Shown here: positions 24,801-37,100 of the stretch, piece after piece
Layout of the letters: the number at the start of each line of letters is the position of its first letter
Position numbering within the stretch: the first letter of the stretch is position 1
Assembly (NCBI GenBank): GCA_019633425.1
Contig: WSUB01000234.1
Location: 1 to 52,883 of the forward strand
DNA from: Tulasnella sp. 424
Taxonomy: Eukaryota > Basidiomycota > Agaricomycetes > Cantharellales > Tulasnellaceae
Direction: 5' to 3'
Length of the DNA stretch: 52,883 nucleotides
Program-made: the position numbers and the translations under genes
Notes under the pieces: model-generated
What the model was told of the DNA's origin: nothing
Seen by the model: the letters and a program-made list of their open reading frames with translations, nothing else
Database searches by the model: none

Positions 24801-25594
24801 GGCGACTGAAGGCGGTGGATGAAGTGGTTAAGGGGAAGTATGTGGTATGCTCGGTGGTACTGCGGGGGATAAGGCTCGTAAGGGATGAAAATCTTGAGCT
24901 CCTTGGTCGAAAAGTACGAGTAAGGGAAGACTAGTTGAAGGAGTCTCTTCTGGACTCTTGTTCGCTTGCTGACGTCAGCGTAATAGATTTCTTGGTTCTG
25001 GTAGGCTTTCGCCGCTCGTACGTGATATTGGTTGAGGATACCTCCTCCAAAGGTTCATGGGATATACGTGGGTGTTTCGAGGGGGATTCCTAGGCTTGTT
25101 TGATCCTATAGGGTCCTCTTCTTCGTTTTCGGATACTAGGAGTTGTACTTCAAGTTCCTCGATTATGTTGTCGATGTCAGCAGGGGGTTCATCGGCCGAG
25201 ACTACTTGTTTTGGTCGATTGCTTCAGTGGTTCTTGTAGACCCACTTCTTAGTTCGTTCCTTGAGTCTTTGCTCCCACTGTTCGTTGGTGAGCGTGAGGG
25301 CGACTTTCTTGGCGGTTTGCCTTGCCGACTGCTTTTGCTGCTGTTTCTTGGCGATGCGTACTGCAAGCGGTGCCACTAGAAATTTGTCGAGAATGTTTTA
25401 GGATCGTGAGGTAATTTCTCAAGAAAAGTCGGTTACTTTGGGTCCAGTAGGGGTTCTTAACAGAGTGTTCGAGGTGGTCGATGAGGTCGCAGGGTTCTTG
25501 ACGAAAGGTAAATCCGTCCCACGTCTCGGGTGACAGAGTTTCGAAAGATCTTGTATCCAGGATGACAAGGTACACCTTTGGTGACTCTGCCTAA
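24801..25594 (-). other. Gypsy leader between 5' LTR and gag
   Basis: About 794 bp, unusually long for a leader. It has one open stretch of 108 codons at 25575-25249 (-), beginning MYLVILDTRSFETLSPE, that is not recognised. It could be an extra leader ORF or chance. Confidence 0.4.
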
Positions 25595-25965
25595 TGTCAG
25601 ACTCCAATAGAGTATCCGTATCGTGAGGCTGGTCTCAGAGTCAAGAGGTAACAGAGTAGAGGTGTAAGTTGTTGTATTCGAGAGATCTTTGCTGTAGATA
25701 GAACACAAGAGGCAAAGTGAGGAACAACCCTCCTCACTTAGACTGGTATATAAAGACTGTCGTAGAATATCAGAGAATGTCATGGAAGCGCTTACGCGTT
25801 CTATCCAATGCTGACGCGTCGTCTGAGTATGGACCGTGCGGTAGTCGTGAGGCGCTGACTGATCATATGAGTAAATGCCTTGAGGTTTCCTCCTGGGTTG
25901 GAACGAGTATTCAGCCATATCCGGATGTCCGTTCTTATCTTATCAATTAGGCCATGGTCGTGACA
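25595..25965 (-). repeat. 5' LTR of gypsy element
   Basis: A 371-bp partner of 19562-19932. On the - strand it contains a TATATA-type core promoter sequence (CTTTATATACC, near 25746-25756). Confidence 0.95.
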
Positions 25966-26412
25966 CAGACAGCCCATAGATAAGCATGAGCCAGGAATAC
26001 CACCCGCCTATTATTAAAGTCCGTATTGAAATCGCACGACAGGGGATGGGAGAGACCTTCCGGTGAAGAAGGCGGGGCGGAGGTAAGGGGCGGAGGGGGA
26101 GGTGGAGAGATCGTGGAGCTGCAGGTTGCTGGAATACAGTTGCTTAATGCTGGTGAGGCAAAGGGGTCGTGAGGGAAATGGCAGGGCATGCTGGGCCAAA
26201 ACGAGGTGTAGGGGATATGTTCGATCCTGGATCAGGCGAAGCAATGCATGCAGCCGCCGAGGCAAGCCATGGCTGTCTGATACGTTGAAAGATGGAAGCG
26301 GAGGTGGAAAGGAGCTGCGAGAGTTCGAGGTGTGCGGGAGTTCGAGGTGATCTGTTCAAGAGGCAGGCTGCTAGGCTGGTGGCGCATCACGAGGTGCGGG
26401 TTGGGGTGAAGT
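25966..26412. other. Non-coding stretch between gypsy element and dioxygenase gene
   Basis: No gene recognised; short open frames lack any family signature. It contains the right CAGAC duplication (25966-25970) and the 3' flank of the dioxygenase gene. Confidence 0.5.
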
Positions 26413-28612
26413 TCAGCTTGCCAAGTCAGCGAGGGTTGAAAAGTTCTTCCAACCATCGATCCAACGCTTCTCCCCCAACTTCTGGTGCTTGCTGTGAGCT
26501 ATAGGAGATGTCCTAGCCCACAGTTTGAGCATCCTTCCACCTGCATCCCGCCAGCAAAACAGGCCCCCGGCTGAGTACCACACGAGGGAGTAGCGCTTTT
26601 CCCCCGAGGAAATTGGGATCGTCTCGTGGCTGATAACGGCAGACGGGAAGAAGATGATGTCTCCTGGCCTCATTTCCACAACCACACGAAGTTCATGGAG
26701 GACGAGGTGACCCCCACGCCGCGAATCGAATGGGCCAAGGCCTTGAACGGCACAGAGCCCCCCCGGGGCTTTGTTTTTGATGTCCTTGTGCCGCTTGCAG
26801 ACGGTTTGGGGGCCAAGGTTAACCGTGATGCTGCCAAACAGGAGGTCGATATCAGAGTCTTTTGGATAGGTTCGGGCTAGCGAAGGGTGTGCGTCGAGTA
26901 CTTTGTGATGGCAGTCTTCGTAGTCGGCGAAAATGTCGGGCGCCCAGGTTTCCCAAGAATCTTGAATTCAGCCGTTAGTTAGCGCTTAAGTGGCTATGAA
27001 AAGTATCTGATGCCCGCTTACCCTTTACCCGTTTAAGGTTATTTAAGTAGGTCGAGCTGCTGAGAAACGTATCCCAGGCGTCCCGCTCACGCTTGCTGGC
27101 CGGCTTGCTTGTGGGTTCCTTTGAGGGCTAATCAACATGCTGGTAGAGCCAGAAAGAACTAGGGCCCCATACCTGCTGTCCTCCGCCGAAGGAGTATCCC
27201 CAATGCGCCCATGAGTGGGGGCCACGAGGAACTCCAGCATCGCATCTTGTGCTGCCCAACGTGCTAGAAAGCTTCTCCACAGCGGCCGTTAACTGGCCTG
27301 CATGGGCCTCCCAGCGCTTATAGGCAGATTCACCTCCAAACGAGCCGACCCTCCATGCAACGATTCTACCTGACGCGTCCATAAAAAGGGTTGGCCTATG
27401 AGGAAAATTGAGCCTTGGCATCTCTGTATGGGGGTAACGAACAAAGCTTACCCATGGGTAAAGCCGACGACTCTGTAGTTGCTCCGGCAAAGCTCCAAGA
27501 GGCGGGGCTGCGCATTGCTCGGTATTCCTTCTCGGAGGGGACCTTGAGGTGGGCCTGCTTCACCGGATGGGCCAGACGGAGGTGAGGGGTCCTCGCCTCC
27601 AAGGTAGCCCTGGGTGGAATGGGGCAGCGATGTTGGGGTGATGTTGGTGGCGAGTTGGAGGGCCTTCCTGTAAAGCGCACGTCTCCGAGAAAAGGTGCCG
27701 GACCCCTTCTCTTTTCTGCTAGCTCTGTGTTTCCTATTATCCCAGGTACGTTTCTTCCCGCCCGGTCGAAGGAGCCCCTCATATGCGGAAAGCTCTAAAA
27801 GACATCGCTTGCAGTCAGGAGCAGGATACAGGAGGTTTGGGGGGAGCCCTTACCTGAAAGGCTGGATTCGGAGAACGCCCTGGAGTCACTGTTCCCGGTA
27901 GCTGTTCTGGATATAGCGAGTTTGGGTTCCTTAGCGCTTCGATGCTCTGGCCCAATTAAAGAGGCCCCTGACAGAGTTTAAAAATTAAGGTTAGGCGTTA
28001 GCGTTGCAAATGCTGTGGAGCTGCCCTTTTACGAACCTTCAGCAGCATTGTCCGGCGCCTCTCCTGCTATGGAAAGGTTTCCAAATAGGTCAGCATGTAA
28101 GGGGAGGGTGAGCAGATAGGCAAACGCCTCACCTGTATCTTCGTCAAGACTGGGCGTGGTAGGCCCAATGGCAAGCCCCGAAGAAAGCATGACGGCATCC
28201 GGAGCTTCATCAATGGCTGCCACACCCAAGTGTTCGAGCTCAGCCTCAGCTTGCTCCACCAAATCGCTGATGAGGCAGTTAGGGGGCGCGGCAATGACAG
28301 ACTGACGCCTTGGTCAGCCAGGGGGTAAAATCCAGAGGGACATGTTCCAGAAGCTCACCAACAACGTCATGATCCAAGTGAGGTTCGGAAAAAAGCGGGC
28401 TGGCTGCCAAATCCTACGGCGTCTCCTCACAATGGCTAGCCCGGCGGGGCGCGGCCCAGTAACTCGACGACTGAGGGGGTGGGGGATAAAAAGGCAGGCG
28501 GTATGGCTGTAAAGGAAGGGGCTGGGAGGTGGGTGCTGGGGAGAGGAGGCGGTTAAAAGAAAAGGCGAGGGGAGGGGAGGTGGTTGAAAGAAAAGGGGAG
28601 GGGGTGGAGGTC
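26413..28612 (-). CDS. TET/JBP-like 2-oxoglutarate/Fe(II) dioxygenase
   Basis: Likely oxidises 5-methylcytosine or a related base, as known for TET/JBP enzymes. The 3' exons are clear: 26413-26960, 27022-27127, 27173-27423 and one from 27452 upward. They join in phase. Motifs: MDASGRIVAW, GYSFGGGQQ, WETWAPDIF, SITVNLGPQTVCKRHKD (His and Asp iron ligands, H at 26788-26790), GGLCAVQGLGPFD, GGHLVLHELR, PGDIIFFPSAVISHETIPI (distal His), GEKRYSLVWYSAGGLF (2OG-binding Arg). SFGGGQ and the GGHLVL...PS....H block are typical of the agaricomycete TET/JBP group. The 5' exons (27700-28612) are less certain; a Pro-rich start MTSTPSPF at 28612 is one option. Association of KDZ elements with TET/JBP genes is known from basidiomycetes. 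No frameshift is seen. Confidence 0.65.
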
Positions 28613-29583
28613 ATGTTTAAACTTGGACGACAAGCTTTCAAGGTCGCGAAGTCCCACGACGCACACGTGATGTCAGCAAACTTTGCGCCGACAAAGATTT
28701 GGGCCAGGTCGCGCATTGTATGTCTCAGTTGCAAGAGTCCAGATCAACTGAAAGATAAATTATGTCTAATCTATGCACATTCATTGATCGTTTCTCAGGT
28801 GCTTATGTGGCAAGGCCCCGAGAAGTAGGTGGGTTTAGCGAGCGTTGTTGGCCGCACCAGGCATCACGCCATGGGAGACCGGTTGCCCCCAGATCATGAG
28901 CCTGACGCGAATGATCTGGCTCAATGAGAGTCCTAGCTGGCACGTTGAACTTCTTCGATGGCCAATATACATAGCCGCTTCAGCTACATCCTGGCTCCCA
29001 ACGTATTGACCGGCTTGGCGTGTGGGGGTTTGAGGTTCTGGATGTTTCATTGGGAAGTCAGCGGGCTGTGAGGTTGCAGGAACAGGGATCAGTTACCCGT
29101 ATGCCGGCAGCCGGTCAGTCGGGAGAGCGGACGGCGTTAATCAGCCTCCCAAGTCTCCGCCGCTTCACCACCAAAGCGAGCATAGAACGGGTAATTCCCA
29201 CTAACGTGAATAGGAATATTGTTTTGAACACAGTTTGCTTAGATGGTCAGAATGTTTTTGGGTTCTTGCCTTAGTAAGTGAACCGCGGTATTTGCGTCTG
29301 GAGCTTGGCCCAAACCTCAACCACATGGACAAGCGTAGCCAGCCCGACAGTCATTGTCCCAACTGAGGCGGGAGCAAAGAGAGAGCACTGGCAATGAATC
29401 TGCTTGGGCTTGGAGAGTTAGAGGAAATGGGAGGCCACATACGGCAGAAGATGGGTCGGGGTGGGGCATGGGCGTTGGGAGATGAAAGTTGGCAGGTCAA
29501 GAACTTGCTAGATTCGGACTGCGTGTGTCTCACACCCTCAGGGTCTGGATCCTTGCCACGTCTAGCGCCATCAAACATCCCCG
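28613..29583. other. Region between divergent dioxygenase and Ulp1-like genes
   Basis: Probable shared promoter of the - strand dioxygenase and the + strand Ulp1-like gene. Short open frames, such as 29050-28835 on the - strand, are not recognised and could be extra 5' exons. Confidence 0.4.
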
Positions 29584-30864
29584 ATGTCGATCTCAGCAAT
29601 GGCCGAAGCGTTCTCTTCACCTGAAATAAGCACTCGCCTAATTCCCGTACAAGCCGAAAGGTTGAGCAGTGATGATGAGTCTATCAGTACTGGCGATGGA
29701 AGCCCTTCCAACCGGCGCGTATATCCTGCCTTGCCCCACCCCTACCGTGAAGGAAATGAAAAGGTACAGGCAATTCGCGATGAACAGGGGATGCTGTAAG
29801 TGCACTTCATCTCATATTTTCATTGCGGATACCTGCTTACTTTGAATGTGGAGGCTCCTCCACTATCACGGCTACCTAGAGATTGACGTCGACGTTTTGC
29901 ATTTGGACCTTACAAAGCTGCGCGAGGGGAATGAAGTTAGTGATAGAATGCTGACTTTCCTACTTCTGTGAGTGTCCTCATAGTCATTTACTGTGTGCCA
30001 GACGCATTGACGCCTCATAACCCAAAGTCAAAGCCACGGGGTCTCACATGAGGCTTTTCGATGGCGACCAGATGAAGTACTCATCCTTCCGTGTGTCTTT
30101 GGGAGCGGCCTAATGGCTCTCGATGAGAACGCCAGTCCTGCCGACGTTCACTCCATGCTATTGCGCCTGCATTCACAGACTGTCAGCTACACCCTTGAGC
30201 AAATTTGGCATTCAACCTTGCTTCTCATTCCGGTTAGGATTGAATGTCAGAACGTCCTTTTGGCGATCAGCAATGCACAGCTTGCAATCTCCCGGTCTGC
30301 ATCTGCACGCCGCATCCATGAGGTACTTCATGGGCATTCAAAACCGGATCGTGAGCCCTTCGCAATTCTCTTTCTGAACTCAGCTCCATTTTCCAAACCA
30401 AGAAGGCTGCCAAAGTTAACATTTCTCATCCGCAAGTACCTAGACGTGCTTTGGAAGCAGCTGTACGGGTCGGATTTAGAATTCATTGACTGGGTTGACA
30501 TTAAAGTAAGTCAAGCTCCCACGAGACTGTATCGCCTGCACATTGACTTCGTCTATATGTAAAGGTTCCATGTCAGGATATCATCTCTGATGGGGGGCTT
30601 CATGTTGTTCATAACGCCGAAGTTTTGATGAGACCTGGAGTCACAGACCGACTTCGCCAGGCGCACCAGGTGCGTAGCTTCGGATAAGGACCTACAGCTG
30701 ATTCGTTAATTCCAAACTTCCCCTGGTTCTAGCACATTTACCAGATAAAGATGAAGGAATGGTACTCGATATTCAATCCCCTGCTTATGCGGGGTGACTT
30801 CTATCGACATCGCAAAGTCATGGTGGTGGAGCAAGAAGCCCAGCTATGGCAGATTGACCTGTAA
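29584..30864 (+). CDS. Ulp1-like (C48 peptidase fold) protein lacking catalytic residues
   Basis: Five exons join in frame to 346 residues: 29584-29795, 29854-29967, 30028-30505, 30565-30669, 30733-30864. The pattern follows Ulp1/SENP proteases: an entry block (LEIDVDVLHLDLTKLREGNE), a beta strand where HW is expected but ECQNVLLAIS is seen, ILFLNSAP where the catalytic Asp (usually DS) is Asn, and VPCQDIISDGGLHVVHNAE where D-C-G is D-G-G (Gly278). The oxyanion Gln is kept. All three catalytic positions appear changed, so it is probably not a protease. It could bind SUMO or act in the transposon. Fold assignment is by motif spacing only. Confidence 0.5.
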
Positions 30865-31184
30865 TGCGAACTGTACGCTTTCTATCATCATAGGAATATA
30901 ATTTTCCCTCGATGTTTGATCCTTCTTCCTATTCATAATGGTTGAATACTCCAGGGTGGCTTTCAGCGCCGAGCAAAACTCGCTAAGTCTCGCTTTCTCC
31001 GCGTATCGCCGCCCAACGCGTCCTTGTTGTCTGCCTGAGACCCACAACCAACCTTTGCACCTGCTCCCCCTCAACCACACATTCGTCATCTCCCTGCCCT
31101 GTCCTCACCTCGCTTCTCATCGAGTCCCGTATCACTCCATCTTCCATCTCAAGTTGTAGCGTTCTTGTCATCTCCGACCACGAG
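30865..31184 (+). other. Intergenic stretch before the large cargo gene
   Basis: Nothing recognised; probably the 3' flank of the Ulp1-like gene and the promoter of the next gene on the same strand. Confidence 0.4.
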
Positions 31185-34100
31185 ATGGACGGCGAACCGC
31201 GATCCCTCCAAGATGCCAACCGAGCTGCCATTCCTCCCTCTTGTGACGTTCGCAAATCCTCGGTCCAGGGAGCAACTCCCCAGGTGAATAGTTGGATTAA
31301 CCATCTCAGCAACATCTCTGACAGAGCTCTCGCCTCCTTCTACCGCCGTCTAATCTCTTGCGCAGGCCCAAAAGAGCAAACGAAAACGACGTGGCACCAC
31401 AGACTCGAGCAGCGACAGCGAACGTGAATCAAATAACGACAGTGAAAGTGACTCAAGCAGCTCGGACATAAGCCCAGAACAATGGAAAATCATTCGGAAA
31501 GAGAGGCGAAAGCTGCAGAAGAAACTGAAACAGTTGGAGCTGTTAGCAGCGATGGCAAAAGGTATGTACGCTTTCAGTGCGGATGACCCCAGCGTCCTCA
31601 CTCTCCTTCACCTCCATGCTCTCACAACGGAAAATTTACAACCTATTTCAATACCCTTAATCCTGTTCCAACAACCTCGTGTATGGCGAAGGCAAAGACG
31701 ATTCGATTTCAGACTCAACTGACACAGGTACATACATTTTTTCCTCACAATGCAGCTGGTTTAGTTGCCCCAGCACAGCTTTTCAGTCTTTATTTCGGAG
31801 CTAACAACGACGTTGTTGGGTTTTCTATGCGCAGAGAAGGGGAGGAAACGTCGAAAAAAAAAGAAACGAAGTGGCCAGCTAGATACCCATCCGACGTCCC
31901 AGCCAGAGGATGAGAGTCTTTCTCTGAAGACTCCTACCACCGTGAACTCAACAATGCCAACCCCGACCACCCTCCCCAGGAATGTGCGGCCCAATGTCAA
32001 TAGTAGCAGCCGTCCGTCATCGACTACCCTTCCTGTTCCAGCACCACCCTCGAAATCCACCTTTGCCACGGCTCCCAACGGCGAGGAACCTGATACTTTA
32101 CATATAGGCCTTGCTCCGGCATCATCACCTTCAGTGCGGCCGCCTACAAGTGACGCCCCTCTACCAGAGCCGATGCCTGCGCCTGCGCCTTCTGATTCCG
32201 TCGGCAATGATCTCAATCTTCCGGAACTCCCTCCCCCTCCATCTAATCAGGTAGACCGCCAGCAGGAAGAGCAACTGCTTGATCCACCTTCCAACCCCAT
32301 CCCCATCCATGAAGACCTTATTTTTAATGAAGCAAATCTTCCTGACAAGGAATTGGAGGACCACGGAAATCCCACCATGGTGCCTCCAGCCGAGGGATAC
32401 TGTAAGTTGATCTGACTCTTGATTCTTGTCTGCCTTGCTAACCTGGTACCACAGTTGCTACCATGCATTATCCTAATCGCAAGCTACCGCTAAAGATGCC
32501 CACGGGTGCCATTACAAAGGAAGCATATAGATTCCGCTACAACGGTGGGTATATTCGGTGACTTTGCGTGATGGGTACTTGAATGCTCATCTTCCATTCG
32601 ACGTGCTCGTTCCAGGGCTGACCTCCGACGATATCTTATCCAAAATCCAAGTCATACAGCAGCGATCGGAGGCGTGCCCAGCTGTCTTTCAGCACGTGCT
32701 CAAGAGCTCCGCCAAGGGGAATTTTGACGTCCAGGTTCACTGGTGGCTCACCCCTGTTTTGCAGAAGTACCACCTCATTGGAGATGACCGTCAAGCACGC
32801 TCCCGCTACCTTCGAGGATCCGTTCTTCCGGATCTGTTCACAGCCTTTCCCGACCTGCACCCTGATTATATCCAGGTTCGAGATTCAGATATGGAAAAGG
32901 CCTACCTCGACAAAACGTGCAACACCATCAGCGCTGCCTACCATCAGCTCAGACTGAAGCTGAAAGTTCCTGGCAAGCTGGAAGTTGTGGATAAGGATGT
33001 CATCAAGTGGCTGTCGGAGCCCTCGCAGCCACCACGTCCCCATGATATATGGGCTCGAAGCCAACTAGATCGTCCCAGAGCCAGCGATTCAGAGGGAGCC
33101 CAATCAGAGCCGAGCCAGTTCGCCAAAGACTGGCAGGAGAAGAAAGCCACATGCCTGGAGGAGCTGGGTGCTGAAGCTTGGGAGGCAAATCGCCTCTCCA
33201 TTGAGCAGGACTTCCGCAAGAATGCTTTCGAAAAACTCCCGGATGCCGAGCGAAAGGTCTGGACCCGTCAAGCGATGGCGAAAAACAAACCGGTCGACAA
33301 GACGACCGCCTTCGTCCGCGGCCTTCCATTCATTACGCATGTTCTTAAACGCTTTACCGACCTTGCCCAAGTGCCTATGACGATTCTCCTCGGTGCGCCC
33401 GACCCACAAGAGCCGGGGAAGCTTTTGATATACCAGTACGTCTGCCCTATTTTTCTAACACGCTGGAGCTAACGGCTAGCACTAGCGATACCTATGTCGG
33501 CCCAGCCCCAGCACACATTGAAGACTTTTGGAGCGGACCGAGCCAGCTCGGAACTCGCCAGATCCTCCCTGAGTGGCGGCGTTTTGTTGCTGACGTCTTT
33601 CAAAGTATGTACCCACTGACGCTGTTCCCACATTATCCAACGGTCAAGAGCTGACTCAGCCCTTCAGAATCTCAGGACACGGTTCAAGTGGAGCCACAGG
33701 CCCTTCCAGAGTTTGCAGTTCCCCCGCCGACTCCTGGTCTGGCAGCTGAGAAAGTCGTCCATGTCAACGGGATCCGTTTCATCGTCACCTCCCCTCTGCA
33801 AAACTGGTGCGTGCGCAGCGCAGAGTGCGACGAAATCGTGAAGAACCTCCAAATCTCACTTGGGGACTCATGGAGTATGTCCGGCCTTCTTTATTACTTC
33901 ACCGCCCAAACTGACGTTCATATATTTGCTGTTAGAGGAAACATTTGGACGTGCCCGGGTAGACTTCAATGCAATGCGGAACCGAACCTCGGACTTCACT
34001 TCCAGCGAATATCTCCCCCGAAGCTGCAAGAAGATGCAAGCAGAGCCAGGAGGTGTCATGACCCTCGTTGATGCGCTTGAGGAAACGATTTGCGTCCCTT

Positions 34101-37100
34101 CCGACCCCAAGACCATGGACCCCCCTGTGCTGGAGGCGTGGTACAAGATGTTCGTGGACGATTCAATTCCCGAAGCTCGCCGTTTCCGGTGGGTCGATTC
34201 AAAGGTGGCCGTGCCAGCTCGAACCAAAAAGATTCCAAGCTCCATGCAAATCGAAGCACCCAAGACTTCTAGCCGGCCTTCTAGCAAAGGGAAAGGGAAA
34301 GCCTCAACCTCCGCACGCTCAAATCGGAAGCCAGACCACAAGGCCATGGCTTCGGAGGAGAACTCCCCCTCGGACTATGCAGAGCAAAGCGAAACAAGTG
34401 CAGGAGAAGGCCCGCCCAATCCACGGGAGCGCCAACCTACTGTCTCAAGGAGCGGTCACGTATCAGCGGCACCTCCCATCCTTGCCCCCATATCTACCCG
34501 GCGCCCACGTTCCGCAGGCCAGGCTCCAACCACCGCAACACCATCATCCAACACCGATACGGACGTTCGCCCTACTGATAGTCATGTCGTACTGCCTGAT
34601 CCGGTTGGCACTAGGAGGCCTGCCCAAGCCGAACTCCCCTCCTGGCACGGCATGGCCACATCCGGCACGGTTTTGACCACTCCTCGCAAGACCACCTTGG
34701 GGCCGGCAGCAATCCCAAACTCCAACACCTTCTTCAAGCTCTATGCGGCTGAAGATCGTTATCCTCTTTACCTGCCGGTTAGTTCAAACGACCGCTGGTG
34801 TTTCGGACAGTCGCTTACGATTTTTCAGGCACAGGCAATTGAGCAAATCAATTCTTTCGAGTATTTCCACAACCTCCCGCTCCCTTCAGGCATAAACAAT
34901 AACGCTGGGGTCGACCTGCCGCCCCTGGCCGACCTCATCACATGCTGCATTGACCTGGATCTTTTGTTTCCTATGGATGAAGCTGAGAAGGAGGTAATGC
35001 CAGTTCTTTTTCGCGTTCATCTCTGTTCTCACATGTGATATTTTTGGAAGGATGGACCATACGACATTCAGACGCCAATTGACGCTCTCTGGGCAAACCT
35101 CGAAGATCACAAAAAGCCACTCCCCACCTACCTCTTTGCATCAGGCCTCTGCCGGAAATCAAATCAGCTTATCGTTCCGGCCGTCGTTCTTCCCGCAGTC
35201 GGGCATGTCCAAGAGCAACTCAACGCTCTCGAGGGCATCAACATGTGCAGTATGGCGCCGGGTGCCCCGCCACAATTCCAATCCTGGACGCATTACCTGG
35301 TGGTAACAGCACAGTTCTTAAGCTTCTTGTATTCGATTCCTCCGAGCGAGACCCCTTGTCAGCTATCCCAGGAACTTGCAAGGTTCAGCACGCGGCTCAC
35401 CGAAATTACCTGCATCTATCTCATCTATCGTTACACCACCTGCACCATGTCAGCGTTCATAGCCTCTCACCCTAAAGCAACAGTAAAACCCACCATCGCC
35501 AGCTCCACTTCGACACTTGGAACAAGATGGTTAGAAGCGATTCACCCCTTGTTTAACCCCCTTAACGGCGTACGTAGCATATCATGCTTGAGTTGACATT
35601 TTCTGATGAACTGCCTTTCAGAGGAGCTTGGTCGATGTCCTCAGCCAGAACTGGGCCCAACAGGCTGATGACATGCAGCCGGAAGACAGCCTCCCCTTTT
35701 TTCATCTCCACGATGTTTCAAAACGATGGCTGGTCATCAACCCTACGTTAACTTTAGAACACGCAATCGTTGACTTTGCAGTGGCGGTCAACCTTGAGAC
35801 GGAAGAGTTTGGACAGCTAGCAACGTACCAGCAATATTCACTCCTCGCTGCAATTTTCGCGCTGACTGCAAGTCCGCACCGGGAAGCTTCAGACTCTGAT
35901 TGGATTCATGTTGTCGAAACAATCCTCGACAAGCTCGAATTCATGAGTCGTGGTGGAGAGCTGTATGAGAATGAACATCGTCCGTGATGTAGTCTGTTGT
36001 AATGACGTTCATCTCACTGATACTCTTTTCCGCAGAACCTATCCCTCCACCCCCAACAATGCTAGAAGTCGCTCCATCAGGCCCCGGTTCCGACCTTGTT
36101 CCTTCTCGCCATCCATCGGTTGGCTCACCACCTCCAAGCCCTCGGCAGAAGAGCTCTCAGACCAGTTCGGATAGCTCCCTCATGCCAACCGACCCTCTGC
36201 CCAGTATATCGGCCGATTGCCAAGAAGCAAACACGGAAAACACAGTCGCACTGCAAGAAGAAATCCCAACGATCCCCCAATACCCCCGGCCTAAATCTCG
36301 TATTGGCGGAAGGTTGAGATGGATTCCAGGGGACGTAATTAGGCTCACAGCCCGAGGTGTCTCCAAGGAGGTGAAGATCCGGCAGAAGGGTGCCGATCCG
36401 AACAACCTAGTCCTCACTTGGATAACGAGCCAGGAGCCTGTTCTTTCCAAAAACGGTTCACCTATCCCTCTCCCACCGTTCGACAAAAATATCCTTGTCC
36501 ATCCCAGTCCGTTCATGCCAGCTCTCGATCGAGACTGCTTTATCCGAGATCAGCAGCTCCCTCCATTCCTTCCATTCCACGAAATCCTAAGCGGTATGCA
36601 TGACGACTATCTCCTGGACCTTTTCGAGAAGAATCCGGAAAGCCGGCCTCCAAGCCCTGAGCCTGAAGGGGACGAGATTGACAATCTCCTGGATGAAGCT
36701 AAAGTGCAGGCTCTCCAGCTCCACATCGAGCGTCGGCGCCAGTTTCGAGAGTCGCTCGGCCTGCCTCCTGACCCTCAGGATCTGGCAGATGAAGAAAAAC
36801 TGGCATTGCTGCTAAAATCTACAACTCACGCACCACCTGATCCTCACACCGCCATGCAGCTGCCACCCCCACCTTCGGAGCGACTTCCATCAGCAGAGCC
36901 TTGGCCAAGTTCTTCCGGTAGCGCTGAGCCTAGTGGCATTAAACAACCAGATGGCCCACATGCTCCAGGGCATGAACGTGGCGAAGGCACTGAGTCTAGC
37001 GGTCAGCCGATGTCCACCAACAACAGGCTCGCCGTCGTCCCTACAAATACCGACCCACACCCTGTAGAAGTTAATCCTGGCAAAGCTAACATCAAACCAA

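Larger units (their letters stand above)
19562..25965 (-). mobile_element. Ty3/gypsy chromodomain LTR retrotransposon
   Basis: A 6404-bp element on the - strand with 371-bp LTRs (TG...CA) and the 5-bp duplication CAGAC (19557-19561 and 25966-25970). The LTRs differ at only three positions, all near the outer left end, so insertion is recent relative to the surrounding decay. Gag and pol overlap in different frames. A polypurine tract (GGAGGGGAGTGA) abuts the 3' LTR. No primer-binding site matching a tRNA was recognised. The element inserted into the giant transposon's interior. Confidence 0.95.

Noticed and set aside
25576..25594. Primer-binding site of the gypsy element
   Set aside because: The sequence after the 5' LTR (TTAGGCAGAGTCACC) does not match any tRNA 3' end that I can recall with confidence; priming may be different.
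26750..26800. Apparent frameshift at a C7/G4 run in the dioxygenase gene
   Set aside because: On recounting the seven Cs across the line break, the frame runs from the iron-binding HKD block through GGLCAVQGLGPFD without a shift.
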